Of a stretch of 64,000 nt of DNA, positions 26,954 through 35,721 are shown one piece after another. This DNA comes from Clostridium tunisiense TJ (GTDB lineage: Bacteria > Bacillota > Clostridia > Clostridiales > Clostridiaceae). Each line of letters opens with the position of its first letter. Positions within the stretch are counted from its first letter, which is position 1. The stretch lies in contig NZ_AMQH01000005.1 in the NCBI RefSeq assembly GCF_000300195.1, positions 1 through 64,000 on the forward strand. The letters run 5' to 3'. The notes under the pieces are model-generated. The model made no database searches, was not told the DNA's origin, and saw only the letters and a program-made list of their open reading frames with translations. The translations under genes were made by a program, and so were the position numbers.

Positions 26954-28237
26954 ATGGAGTTTCTAACACCTGGCCAAAGATTAAAAAAAATTAGAAAAGA
27001 ATTAAACATGACTCAAAATGATTTTACAGATGATACAATGACTAGAAGCTATTTTGGCATGATAGAAGTTGGAAAAAGAAACTTAAATAAGAACACAGCA
27101 AAGTTAATTATGGAAAAATTAAGATCAAAAGCAAAAGAACTTAATGTTGAAATAAACATAAATGAAAACGATTTACTAATGTCAAGAGAAGAAGAAGCAG
27201 GAATTTACTGTAAGGGCAAAATGGAAAACAACCCAACAGAAGAAGATGTTAATTCTGTTATTGAAATTGGTTCTAAATATGGACTAAAAGAAGAAGAAGC
27301 CAATGCTTATAAGGTGCTAGGAGATATAAAATATGAAAGCTATCAGTTTTTAGATGCCTTTATAGCCTATAACAATTCTTTAGAGATTTATAAAGAAATA
27401 AAAAACATAGACAAACAATGCTACTTAAATAATAGATTGGGTATGTGTAAACACTGTGAGTTAGACTATGTTGAGGCTCTTTTATATTTTGGAAGGGCCC
27501 AACAGTATGCAGCAGAAATCAAAGATATTGATACTGAAGTTAAGTGTATATTCAATATGGCTCTTACGTATAAGAAGTTTGGAAAAGTAGAAAAGGCCCT
27601 AGAATATATAGAATTATATATTTTTAAGATAGTAAATCTATATGACTACAAGGAAAAAAACATCCAAGCCAACATTTTAAAAGCCAATTGTTTAAATGAA
27701 CAAGGACATACTGAAGAGGCAATACAGGTTTTGGTGGAAAGGCTTGATGACTCTACTAATATTAACAAAAAAATTGAAGGCACTATTTATAATAATTTAG
27801 GTCGTATGTACCTAGAGAAGAAAGATTTTGATAATAGTCTTAAATACTTTAATATTTCTGAAGCTATAAGAGTAGACCATGATGAAGCAAAATTATCTCA
27901 CACTATTATTGAAAAGGCTAATTTGTATATAGAAAAACAGTTATACACAGAATCAATGTTGCTATTAAAAGTTGGATGCGATTTAGCTAAAAAATATAAT
28001 GATAATTACTATCTTATTGAAGGATATTACTTATTAATAGATGTTTATGAAAAGTTAAATAGATGTGAAGAAGCAGAAGAGATATATTATAAAATTATAG
28101 ATTTGGTAAAGGGAAAATACAATTTTTCAGAATTGCTTAAAGCTTATTTAAAGTTAACAGAACTATATATCAAGGAAAATAAAATGGAAAAAGCAAATTA
28201 TTTTATTAAATTGTCACAAAATATTACTGGAAGTTAG
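26954..28237 (+). CDS. RRNPP-type quorum-sensing regulator (HTH + TPR, NprR-like)
   Basis: Cytoplasmic peptide-responsive transcription factor. The N-terminal HTH (about 5-60) has GQRLKKIRKELNMTQNDF and SYFGMIEVGKRN. The rest (about 105-425) is a series of TPR-like helical repeats (for example AYKVLGDIKYESYQFLDAFI, YNNLGRMYLEKKDFDNSLKY), the peptide-binding part of the family. At 427 aa it is very close to Bacillus NprR (about 423 aa). A small exported peptide gene follows 74 bases downstream behind a long palindrome, and an M4 protease gene comes next. Confidence 0.9.
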   Translation: MEFLTPGQRLKKIRKELNMTQNDFTDDTMTRSYFGMIEVGKRNLNKNTAKLIMEKLRSKAKELNVEININENDLLMSREEEAGIYCKGKMENNPTEEDVNSVIEIGSKYGLKEEEANAYKVLGDIKYESYQFLDAFIAYNNSLEIYKEIKNIDKQCYLNNRLGMCKHCELDYVEALLYFGRAQQYAAEIKDIDTEVKCIFNMALTYKKFGKVEKALEYIELYIFKIVNLYDYKEKNIQANILKANCLNEQGHTEEAIQVLVERLDDSTNINKKIEGTIYNNLGRMYLEKKDFDNSLKYFNISEAIRVDHDEAKLSHTIIEKANLYIEKQLYTESMLLLKVGCDLAKKYNDNYYLIEGYYLLIDVYEKLNRCEEAEEIYYKIIDLVKGKYNFSELLKAYLKLTELYIKENKMEKANYFIKLSQNITGS

Positions 28238-28251
28238 TGGTGATAATGTAT

Positions 28252-28294
28252 TATAATGATAATATAATTATAATATAATTATATTATCATTATA
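28252..28294. promoter_or_regulatory. 19-bp-arm palindrome before the signal peptide gene
   Basis: Arms 28252-28270 (TATAATGATAATATAATTA) and 28276-28294 are exact reverse complements around a 5-base loop. It is purely AT-rich save one G/C pair per arm and ends 11 bases before the ribosome-binding site. It could be an operator for the regulator or an RNA hairpin controlling the peptide gene; it lacks terminator character. Confidence 0.55.
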
Positions 28295-28311
28295 TGGGAG
28301 GAGGATAATTT

Positions 28312-28449
28312 ATGAAAAAGATAAAAAGATTATCGGCTATTTTATTAGGGGTTACTGTTATTTGCATGGGGTTGACAGTTACACAACAACTAAAACGTTC
28401 AGATGACCCAGATCTACAAGGTAGAAGTGTAATTGTTCATATGGCATAA
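28312..28449 (+). CDS. Secreted pro-peptide, candidate NprX-like quorum signal
   Basis: A 45-codon gene with a strong GGGAGGAGG ribosome-binding site. The product has a basic start (MKKIKR), a hydrophobic export segment (about 7-24) and a polar tail ending in HMA. Residues 30-37 read SDDPDLQG, which parallels the known NprX signal SKPDIVG at P, D and G with an I/L exchange. Size, export signal and position right behind an RRNPP regulator all fit a pro-signal that is secreted, trimmed and re-imported. The mature form is inferred, not shown. Confidence 0.8.
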   Translation: MKKIKRLSAILLGVTVICMGLTVTQQLKRSDDPDLQGRSVIVHMA

Positions 28450-28615
28450 TTAAGTAACAATTATTTTCCAACTAAAGAAGAAGAACGCATATACTGTTGT
28501 ATATGTGTTTAATATTTTATAAGGTTATAAACATGAAGTTAATTATCTCATAACATTAGAATAGTTAGAGAGCCGATAAAAGGATTTCTTTAATAATAAT
28601 TCTAATAATTTATGG

Positions 28616-28650
28616 AACAGCCCATATAGAAATATGTGGGCTGTTTTTTT
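28616..28650 (+). terminator. Terminator of the regulator-peptide operon
   Basis: AACAGCCCATATA pairs with TATGTGGGCTGTT, followed by TTTTTT. Confidence 0.85.
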
Positions 28651-28667
28651 GTTTTCTTGTTTTATAG

Positions 28668-28715
28668 GGAACCAGAGTTAAAATTTCATCATGGAACCTG
28701 TATCATATGGTTCTA
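28668..28715 (+). repeat. GGAACCA hairpin repeat, copy 2
   Basis: Begins GGAACCAGAGTTAAAA and ends ATATGGTTCT. Closest to copy 1 at 17-63, read on the opposite strand. Confidence 0.55.
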
Positions 28716-28871
28716 TTAAAAGTTTATTTAATCTATAAAACAGTCTTTAACTAACTATTAAGTTTATTCAATGACTAGGAAACTATAAATGGCTTCAAAA
28801 ATATAAAAAAATCAATAAAAATAGTAGCAACAATATTTTTTAAAAAAAATGTTGCCAAGGGGGTGGTTTAT

Positions 28872-28963
28872 ATGTATAATAAATACAAGGAGTTAATAAT
28901 TTGGAAACAAATCCAGATTATTATTTAGAAAAAGTTAATAATTGTATAATGAGTTTAAAGTAA
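28872..28963 (+). other. Two overlapping micro-frames upstream of the protease
   Basis: An 18-codon frame from ATG 28872 follows GGGGGTGG. A 20-codon frame from TTG 28901 follows AAGGAG at 8 bases and reads METNPDYYLEKVNNCIMSLK. They overlap in different frames, downstream of a GCAACA hairpin. They may be a decayed gene or leader peptides; nothing links them to a known family. Confidence 0.25.
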
Positions 28964-29185
28964 ATTTATTATGCAACTAATCAAGTTACATAAATTTTAA
29001 CATAAATAATAAATAAGAAAGAAAGGAGGGATTGTAGGAGTTAAGATTAGGCAAATCAAGGATTGGGGAGTTTTATGACATGCCTTTTATTTAACTTTTA
29101 CAAGATTTGGTGTTTAACTTTCAACTTAAAATGGATTGCTTTAAAGAGTACAAATCCAATTATAATTAAAAAGGGGGAAACTTTT

Positions 29186-31204
29186 ATGAAAAAAGTATTA
29201 AGTTTAGTAATGGTAACAGCACTTTCAATGAGTTCAGTTGCTTCTGCTGCATCATTAAACAATGAATCAAATGCACAAGGGTTAAGTCCTAAGAAAATGG
29301 AAACAATCGAAAAATTTAGAGAAAAATCAGAAAAGAAAGGGGACAAGTTTGAAGTAAAATGGGATAGCAAAAAGAATATTCCAAACTTTATTACAGGAAC
29401 TCTTTCTGAAAAAGGTGTAGATGATTCAAAAGATGCTGCAGCATTTATGAGCAAGAATAAAGATATGTTTGAGGTAAGTGTTGGAGAGTTTGTAAATGAA
29501 TCAGTTGAGGTTGACAGCCTAAACAAGAAACATTACAAAAATAAATTGGTTGTAGATGGCATTCCAGTGTACGGAACAGAAGTTATAGTTCACACAAATG
29601 AAGATGGAACTGTATACGCTGTTAATGGTAATGTAGAGAGCAATGTAAGCGATAAGGCTTGGAAGAAAGAATTTAAACTTTCAAGTGAAAATGCTATTAA
29701 AAATGTATTAAAAGAATTAAATATTAAGGAAAATGAGATTAAATACTCTGCAGATCCTAAGACTGAGCAATATATATATAATGATAATGGTAATTGGATA
29801 CCTGTTTATTATGTGACAACTCAATTTATGGCACCTTACTATGGAAATGTAAAAAGTATAGTAAATGCAAACACTGGAGCTGTAGTAAAGACAAGAAATG
29901 AAATTAAGAAGGTTGCAAGTACTGGTACTGGAACAGGTCTTTTAGCAACAAGAAATTTAAACCTTGACTTAGTAAGTGGAAGATACTATATGAGAGACTT
30001 AACTAAGGGAGCAAGAATTGAAACTTATGATGCTAATAGAACAGCAAGATTCCCGGGAACAATAGTTAGTGATGTGGATAATGTTTTTAACGCATCAACT
30101 CAGTTAGATGCAGTTGATGTACATGCTAACATGGCTGTAACCTATGATTTCTTCAGAAACAATTTAAATAGAAATAGCTATGATAACCAAGGAGCAGCTA
30201 TTATAGCAACAGTAAACGGTAGAGATCCACAATATCCAAATGAACCAATGGATAATGCATTCTGGAATGGAACACAAATGGTATTTGGGGATTGTAGTGG
30301 TACAACCTTTGCTCATATTGGATCTTCTCTTGATGTTGTAGGACATGAATTTACTCATGCCGTTACAGAAAGAACTGCTGGATTAGAATATGAAAACCAA
30401 TCAGGTGCGTTAAATGAATCTTTCTCAGATGTTTTTGGATATTTAATTGAAGGACAAACTAGTGACTGGTTAATGGGTGAGGATTGCTATACACCAAATA
30501 CACCAGGAGATGCTCTAAGAAGTTTATCTAACCCTACTTTATATAATCAACCAGCTCATATGAATCAGTACAGAACACTTCCTAATACATCAAGTGGAGA
30601 CTGGGGTGGAGTTCATATAAATAGTGGAATTCCTAATAAAGCATTCTATCTTGCAGCAACATCAATTAATGATAATAATAAAATGGCACAAATATATTAT
30701 AGAGCATTAACTTCATATTTAACTCAGTATTCTCAATTTACTGATGCTAAAAACGCTTTAGTACAAGCTGCTAGGGATTTATATCCAACAGATACTACTA
30801 TAGCAACTAAAGTTGCTGATGCTTTCGCTAGCGTAGGTATCGGTTCAACTACACCATCAGGCGACACTTACGAGCCAAATAATACAATGAGTGCAGCAAC
30901 AGCTTTAACAAGTGGAACAGCTTATAGCTCATATATTTATTCGTCAACAGATGTAGATTACTATTATTTAAATAGTACAGCTGGAAGAACTATAACTATA
31001 AATTTAACAAATCTTCCAAAGGATTATGAGTTATATTTAGTAAATTCAGCAGGAACAGTAGTTGCTAAATCAGAAAACGGAAGCACAACTAGTGAAAGTA
31101 TATCTTATAGAGTTCCTACAACAGGAAAATACTATGTAAAGATTGTAGGATATAATGGAGCTTATAGCACCACTACACCTTATAGCTTAAAGGCTACATT
31201 CTAG
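29186..31204 (+). CDS. Secreted M4 (thermolysin-family) neutral metalloprotease
   Basis: Extracellular zinc endopeptidase, 672 residues. A signal peptide ends near 22 (SVASA), and an FTP/PepSY pro-domain reaches about 245. The M4 catalytic domain has HEFTH at 387-391, third ligand Glu411 in NESFSD, and the later GGVHINSGIPNKAFY His. A C-terminal PPC (pre-peptidase) domain of about 90 residues begins YEPNNTMSAAT. Start ATG 29186 follows AAAGGGGG and opens the signal peptide; the TTG-like extension from 29063 is rejected. It is the likely target of the upstream regulator-peptide pair, by analogy with NprR and NprA. Confidence 0.93.
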   Translation: MKKVLSLVMVTALSMSSVASAASLNNESNAQGLSPKKMETIEKFREKSEKKGDKFEVKWDSKKNIPNFITGTLSEKGVDDSKDAAAFMSKNKDMFEVSVGEFVNESVEVDSLNKKHYKNKLVVDGIPVYGTEVIVHTNEDGTVYAVNGNVESNVSDKAWKKEFKLSSENAIKNVLKELNIKENEIKYSADPKTEQYIYNDNGNWIPVYYVTTQFMAPYYGNVKSIVNANTGAVVKTRNEIKKVASTGTGTGLLATRNLNLDLVSGRYYMRDLTKGARIETYDANRTARFPGTIVSDVDNVFNASTQLDAVDVHANMAVTYDFFRNNLNRNSYDNQGAAIIATVNGRDPQYPNEPMDNAFWNGTQMVFGDCSGTTFAHIGSSLDVVGHEFTHAVTERTAGLEYENQSGALNESFSDVFGYLIEGQTSDWLMGEDCYTPNTPGDALRSLSNPTLYNQPAHMNQYRTLPNTSSGDWGGVHINSGIPNKAFYLAATSINDNNKMAQIYYRALTSYLTQYSQFTDAKNALVQAARDLYPTDTTIATKVADAFASVGIGSTTPSGDTYEPNNTMSAATALTSGTAYSSYIYSSTDVDYYYLNSTAGRTITINLTNLPKDYELYLVNSAGTVVAKSENGSTTSESISYRVPTTGKYYVKIVGYNGAYSTTTPYSLKATF

Positions 31205-31223
31205 TATAAGTAGCTAACTATAG

Positions 31224-31269
31224 GGAACTAAAGTTGAGACAAGCTTATACAGGAGCTTGCTTTAGTTCC
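31224..31269 (+). repeat. GGAACTA hairpin, divergent copy 5 and likely terminator
   Basis: GGAACTAAAGTTGAGACAAGC and GCTTGCTTTAGTTCC pair with an internal mismatch. It has the same size and ends as the GGAACCA family and lies 20 bases after the protease stop. Confidence 0.5.
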
Positions 31270-31378
31270 CTGAAGGCCTTCAAGGTGAATAAGAATAATA
31301 TTCCAGCTTGAAAGCCTAACCCATGCCCCTAACTTAAGTAAAGCTTTCACAAAATCCCTTATAATATCTTACCCATGG

Positions 31379-31421
31379 CCACATGAGAACAGTAGTAATA
31401 CAACTCATGTGGTTATTTTTA
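31379..31421 (+). terminator. Rho-independent terminator
   Basis: CCACATGAG (31379-31387) pairs with CTCATGTGG (31404-31412), followed by TTATTTTTATT. Confidence 0.75.
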
Positions 31422-31635
31422 TTGCAAACAAAGTAATCCCTATTATATACATTTTATTAGAGTTAATGGTACAATTGTAATATTAATACATTATATACTA
31501 ATTATTCTTGCAAAAATTAATAATCATAATGAAAAGTATGAGTAATTAATAAAGATATTAATAAGAATATTTAATAATTAAGAGGTTGTAATGAATAGAT
31601 TATGTGTATGCTTAAAGCTTTAAGGGGGAATGAAA

Positions 31636-32571
31636 ATGGCAATTGGGGAGATAACACAAGACGGGGAAGGTAAATACATAAAGAGATTTTTAATTGGACA
31701 ATTTGAGGTTTTTGACATAGATAAGCAAAACAGAGACTTTAGAGATTACTTTTTTGGCGTTGAGGCTACTCAAATGGAGTCCATGGAGGAACTTAAAGTC
31801 CTTAGGTACAACCTTAGGGAGAGAAATATCCAAATGGGAATTCATTTTCCCTTATTAAAAGGTCAGTGGAGAGCAAGGGATCCACAATATCTTTCTAAAG
31901 ATGCTGTAACTTATGAAGAATCAATAAAGTATATGGAGGAGGAATTTAAAAGATCACAGGATTTTAATCCAGATTATATTTTACTTCATTACCCCAAGCC
32001 AGTTATTTTAGACGATGAAGTAGATTGGTCATCTTGGAGATTTTATGATAAAACAGAGTATTACTATGAATCTGAAATATCCTATGAGTTTTTTGAAGAA
32101 AGAAGCAGAAATTTTTTTAAAATTTTATGTGATCAAGGAAGAAAATACAACTTTACTCCAGTTTTAGAGTTAGACGGATTAAATAAGTTTATATATGGAA
32201 CTAAACTTTTAGAAGAGCTATTAGAGGAATATCCTAGCATAAAACTATGTCTGGATTTTGGAAGGATACATATACAAGATTGCATAGACAAGAACTTTAA
32301 AGGATTAGAAATAATTAAAAGGTTTGGAAAGTATACTCACTTAGTTCACCTGTGGAATGCTAAGGTAGATTCAAATGGCCACTATCCAGCATTACCTTCG
32401 CTTAAAGTTGAAGAAGGCTGGGGAGATATGGGGATATATTTTAATGCTTTAAATAGTGTGAACAATAGTTATAAAGTCTTGTTTGAACATAAGTCAAATT
32501 TAATGAGTGATGAAGAATTGGAAGAATGCTATAGATGGGTCAAAGAGCTAGTAAATGGAGGGGAAATTTAA
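31636..32571 (+). CDS. Sugar-phosphate isomerase/epimerase-like TIM barrel (1)
   Basis: Protein of the AP-endonuclease-2/xylose-isomerase-like TIM-barrel superfamily, 311 residues. Barrel-strand ends carry typical metal ligands: MGIHFPLL, YILLHYPKP, TPVLELDG, KLCLDFGRIH, THLVHLWNAK and VLFEHKS. Start ATG 31636 stands 7 bases after AGGGGG; the ATG at 31630 is too close. Together with two similar genes (32707 and 43959) it suggests related sugar or cyclitol metabolism, but the substrate is unknown. Confidence 0.75.
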   Translation: MAIGEITQDGEGKYIKRFLIGQFEVFDIDKQNRDFRDYFFGVEATQMESMEELKVLRYNLRERNIQMGIHFPLLKGQWRARDPQYLSKDAVTYEESIKYMEEEFKRSQDFNPDYILLHYPKPVILDDEVDWSSWRFYDKTEYYYESEISYEFFEERSRNFFKILCDQGRKYNFTPVLELDGLNKFIYGTKLLEELLEEYPSIKLCLDFGRIHIQDCIDKNFKGLEIIKRFGKYTHLVHLWNAKVDSNGHYPALPSLKVEEGWGDMGIYFNALNSVNNSYKVLFEHKSNLMSDEELEECYRWVKELVNGGEI

Positions 32572-32578
32572 AAATTTC

Positions 32579-32722
32579 ATGACAAATGTGAGTGATAAAA
32601 GAAATATTAATATAAGGGATATAAAAGTTCAGGATATTAATAGAAATATGGTACAACAATGTAAGGAGATTGGACCCTTATTTAATAGGAATAGGAGTAT
32701 AAAATCATGGGAAATAGATTAG
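32579..32722 (+). CDS. Possible small protein overlapping the next start
   Basis: A 47-codon frame fills the gap between two TIM-barrel genes and overlaps the second by 16 bases. The nearest GGAGGGG is 14 bases upstream, which is too far for a good start. The composition is polar (rich in Asn, Arg, Ile). No family is recognised; it may be a chance frame. Confidence 0.2.
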   Translation: MTNVSDKRNINIRDIKVQDINRNMVQQCKEIGPLFNRNRSIKSWEID

Positions 32723-33561
32723 GAATGTCGGGAAGTATAATTTATTCAAACCCTGAGCTATATTCGGAGTTGTTTATGGAAGGAATTAAGCATATAGAGA
32801 TTGGGGAATTTTCTGAGAATGAGGATTTCAATAAGTTCTTGGAAGTTTGCAGGGAAAAGGGTTGCACCTTTGGGATTCACTCCCCCTTGTTACGAAGTGG
32901 CAGTAAGTATGATTTGCTTGAAAAGTTTAAATATGATCCTGAAGAAGCTTGGGACATGCTTGAAGCTGAAGCAGAAAAATTATCAGCTTTAGGGGCAGAA
33001 TACCTATTAGTTCACTTTCCTTATTTTAAGGGGGAAGTGACAGTTAATACAGAGGAGCTAATTGAAGAGGGTTTAAAAAGGTTAAGCTATATTCAAAAAA
33101 AGTATGGGATCAAGTTAATCTGTGAACCTAAATTAGGAATAAATCGCTGTAGTGCAGGAATAAACTATCTTCAACAGTTTCCTACAAACATATGGAGAAA
33201 ATACAATATACAATTATGCATAGATATTGGTGATTACATAATAGCTACAAGTGAAGAGATAGTAAATTGTTTAGAAAAGTGGAAGGATTTCATAGGAGAA
33301 GTTCATCTACATAATATACATTACGAAGATAAGGAGTATATTTGGACACCAGTTCATCCATCACAGGAGGACGATGAAAGATTTCATAAGGTTGAAGAGA
33401 TAATTAAGTTTTTAGCTAGATGTAAAGATGTAACCTTTGTTTTTGAGCATACTCCAGAAACTAAACCAAGCAGAGAATATGTTGAGGAAGGTTTAAAATG
33501 GGTAAGTAAAATTATTGATTATGATAAATGTGATTTAGGGGGAAGTTGCAATGGGATTTAA
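32707..33561 (+). CDS. Sugar-phosphate isomerase/epimerase-like TIM barrel (2)
   Basis: Second TIM-barrel protein of the same superfamily, 284 residues. Strand-end motifs are IEIGEF, FGIHSPLL, YLLVHFPYF, LICEPKLG, LCIDIGDYI, VHLHNIHYED and FVFEHTPE, a full set of candidate metal ligands. It has an AGGAG ribosome-binding site and overlaps the NUDIX gene by 11 bases, so the two are translationally coupled. Distantly similar to the preceding gene, perhaps an old duplication. Confidence 0.75.
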   Translation: MGNRLGMSGSIIYSNPELYSELFMEGIKHIEIGEFSENEDFNKFLEVCREKGCTFGIHSPLLRSGSKYDLLEKFKYDPEEAWDMLEAEAEKLSALGAEYLLVHFPYFKGEVTVNTEELIEEGLKRLSYIQKKYGIKLICEPKLGINRCSAGINYLQQFPTNIWRKYNIQLCIDIGDYIIATSEEIVNCLEKWKDFIGEVHLHNIHYEDKEYIWTPVHPSQEDDERFHKVEEIIKFLARCKDVTFVFEHTPETKPSREYVEEGLKWVSKIIDYDKCDLGGSCNGI

Positions 33562-33955
33562 TGATTTTTATAGATTTAGTGTACATGCTGCAATTACAAA
33601 TAGTGAAGGGAAAGTTCTGCTGCTAAAGCAAACTTATAATGATAAGCGATGGGGGCTTCCAGGAGGTGGAGTTGAGCCAGGGGAGACAATACATGAGGCT
33701 ATTAAACGTGAGTGCAGGGAAGAATTAGGGATAGATATAATAGTAAAAGCTTTTACAGGCTTATATTATCATAAAAGTTTTAATTCTCAGGTTGGTATTT
33801 TTAAGTGCGAATTGCCAAAGGAAGCAATTATAAAGCTAAGTAGTGAGCATTCAGAATATAAATGGGAAGACTTACAAGAACTTAGTGAAGTTCAAAGGTT
33901 GAGAGTTGAAGATTCCATAAATTTTGCTGGCAATGTTGTTAGTAGAGCTTTTTAA
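33551..33955 (+). CDS. NUDIX hydrolase (1)
   Basis: Hydrolase of nucleoside diphosphates linked to another moiety, 134 residues. The NUDIX box (G-x5-E-x7-REUXEE-x2-G) runs from GGVEPGETIHEAIKRECREE to LG at about 40-62. It starts inside the preceding TIM-barrel gene, with GGGGGAAG as ribosome-binding site. Substrate unknown. Confidence 0.88.
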   Translation: MGFNDFYRFSVHAAITNSEGKVLLLKQTYNDKRWGLPGGGVEPGETIHEAIKRECREELGIDIIVKAFTGLYYHKSFNSQVGIFKCELPKEAIIKLSSEHSEYKWEDLQELSEVQRLRVEDSINFAGNVVSRAF

Positions 33956-34121
33956 AATATATGTAAAGGTAAGGAAAGCCAAGATTTAGATTAGCATTAA
34001 CCTAGCTTGTTTTGGTTTATTTAAGACTTTGTGGATAAATATAGAGATTTCTCAATATAGTGGGAATCAGTAAAAAGTTATATAAAAGGTTATTCTTGAA
34101 AGGATTAAAGGGAGAGAGTTT

Positions 34122-35165
34122 ATGAGTATTAGATTAGGACAAATTAAAAAAGAAGTTACCATGTTTTTGATAATTACTTTTGTAATAACCTTCCTTATGG
34201 GAGTAGTTATGTTTTTTATACTAAAGAGTAACAACAACATTAAAGCTGACACTTTTGGATTACTACAGATGTTGTACCCAGCTTTAGCAGCTATAATAGT
34301 GCAGCTTCGTTATGATAAGGAAAATGTACCTAGGGGGTTAATGAGATTTTTCAAAATTTATATTGTCACCTTTGTCTTGGCTATGGGAATTTTTGCAGTT
34401 GGAGTATTTGTCTTTCCCACGAAGGTAGATGTTGTATTAAATGGATTAATAGTTATAGCTAGTTTAATCACCTTTATTATGATTTGCAGTGGAAATCCTG
34501 TTGCGTATGAGAAAATAAATATGGTGCTTACAAAGAATTTTAAGAAGGTGGCTCTGTTAGGTTTATTATTTTTAGGTCTTAAAATAATAACTATTATGTT
34601 TAGTGTACTTATTTATGGTGGATTAGATGAAACCTTCAAAGAACTTGTTCCTAAAATTATATTATCCATAGTTAATATACCTTTTGGGATTGCTTTATCT
34701 TACATAATATTCTTCGGTGAAGAATTGGGGTGGAGAGAATATTTACAAGTTAGACTTCAAATTCTTTTCGGCAAGAAAAAAGGGGTTATTATATTAGGTT
34801 TTATATGGGGAATATGGCATTTACCTCTTTGTTTTATGTTATATAGTCCAGAAACTCCTATATTTTGTGTAATAAGTCATGTGTTTTACTGTATGTTTGC
34901 TGGTATATTCCTAGGATATGTATATATGAAAACTGAAAATCTTTGGTCAGTAATAATTATACACTTAATTAACAATACTTTAGCAGTTAGTTTTAATAAT
35001 GGGGGATATACCCAGGTTATTTCACCAATGGACTTAGTTGCGGGAATAGTAATAAGTGCTATTGTATTTTTACCTTTTATCTTTACTAAAGAATACAAAG
35101 GAGAAATTCATGAGAGTAAAATAGGGAATTCAACGAATTTTTATAAAGAATATAATAATTTATAA
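34122..35165 (+). CDS. CPBP-family intramembrane metalloprotease
   Basis: Multi-spanning (about 8 TM) CAAX-protease/bacteriocin-processing (CPBP, Abi) family protein of 347 residues. Catalytic motifs are complete: EELGWR at 200-205 (EExxxR), WGIWHLPL (FxxxH-type) and HLINN near the C-terminus. Bacterial members act in peptide processing or self-immunity. It has a GGGAGAG ribosome-binding site and heads a tight five-gene run with the M50-like protein, phosphatase and TmrB-like ATPase. Confidence 0.85.
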   Translation: MSIRLGQIKKEVTMFLIITFVITFLMGVVMFFILKSNNNIKADTFGLLQMLYPALAAIIVQLRYDKENVPRGLMRFFKIYIVTFVLAMGIFAVGVFVFPTKVDVVLNGLIVIASLITFIMICSGNPVAYEKINMVLTKNFKKVALLGLLFLGLKIITIMFSVLIYGGLDETFKELVPKIILSIVNIPFGIALSYIIFFGEELGWREYLQVRLQILFGKKKGVIILGFIWGIWHLPLCFMLYSPETPIFCVISHVFYCMFAGIFLGYVYMKTENLWSVIIIHLINNTLAVSFNNGGYTQVISPMDLVAGIVISAIVFLPFIFTKEYKGEIHESKIGNSTNFYKEYNNL

Positions 35166-35201
35166 GAAAACTGCAGCGATTAAAATAGAGAGGGAAATAA
35201 T

Positions 35202-35705
35202 ATGGAGATTATACAAATGGCTGCCAATATATGTGCATTTGTCATAGTATTTCAGATAACCACAATTATTCATGAGTTAGGACACGCTATACCTGCAAGA
35301 ATTTTTAGCAAGGATAAGGTTGCAATTTATCTTGGGGTGGGTAATAGTAATAGAAACTTTAAAATTGGAGGGCTTCAAGTAGTACTTAGAGGTTTTCATC
35401 CACTTACAGGCTTTGTTTCATGGAATGGAGAAAAACTCACAAGGTCTGGAAAAATAATATCCTCTTTAGGTGGACCATTGATATCTTTAATGGTAGGAAT
35501 AGGTTCGATACTAATAGCAGGAAAGATGTCAAATACTATTTTAAATAATCTATTTACCTTTATAGCTTATTACAACTTGTTCCAATTTATTGTTACTGCA
35601 ATTCCATTTAAATATCCAAGTTGGTGGGGTGCATATGGTGGAACTACAAGTGATGGGTATAAAGTTTTAACACTTTTGAAAGAAAAGGCTGAACCAACTA
35701 ATTAA
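35202..35705 (+). CDS. M50-like membrane metalloprotease
   Basis: Small membrane protein of 167 residues. An HELGH zinc motif (24-28) is inside the first hydrophobic segment, and a later SLGGPLISLMVG resembles the second conserved region of site-2-protease relatives. The usual distal Asp motif is not obvious. It has a GAGGGAAA ribosome-binding site. It follows the CPBP protease gene by 36 bases. Substrate unknown. Confidence 0.7.
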   Translation: MEIIQMAANICAFVIVFQITTIIHELGHAIPARIFSKDKVAIYLGVGNSNRNFKIGGLQVVLRGFHPLTGFVSWNGEKLTRSGKIISSLGGPLISLMVGIGSILIAGKMSNTILNNLFTFIAYYNLFQFIVTAIPFKYPSWWGAYGGTTSDGYKVLTLLKEKAEPTN

Positions 35706-35721
35706 GATTGAAGGTGATAAA

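Larger units (their letters stand above)
28450..29185. other. Region between signal peptide and protease genes
   Basis: Directly after the peptide gene is a small hairpin (CGCATATAC/GTATATGTG near 28487-28508), then a strong terminator (28616-28650), a GGAACCA repeat (28668-28715), a hairpin with GCAACA/TGTTGC arms (28827-28854), two tiny frames with good ribosome-binding sites (28872-28963), and the protease leader. Protease transcription must therefore start after 28650 from its own promoter. Confidence 0.55.
31205..31635. other. Spacer after the protease gene
   Basis: Contains a GGAACTA hairpin (31224-31269), a GGCCTTCAAGGTGAAT palindrome with its partner to 31315, a terminator (31379-31421) and AT-rich DNA carrying the promoter of the next gene. 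No gene is seen. Confidence 0.5.

Noticed and set aside
29098..29526. 142-codon frame antisense to the protease pro-region
   Set aside because: Shadow of a strong plus-strand gene with clear signal peptide and pro-domain.
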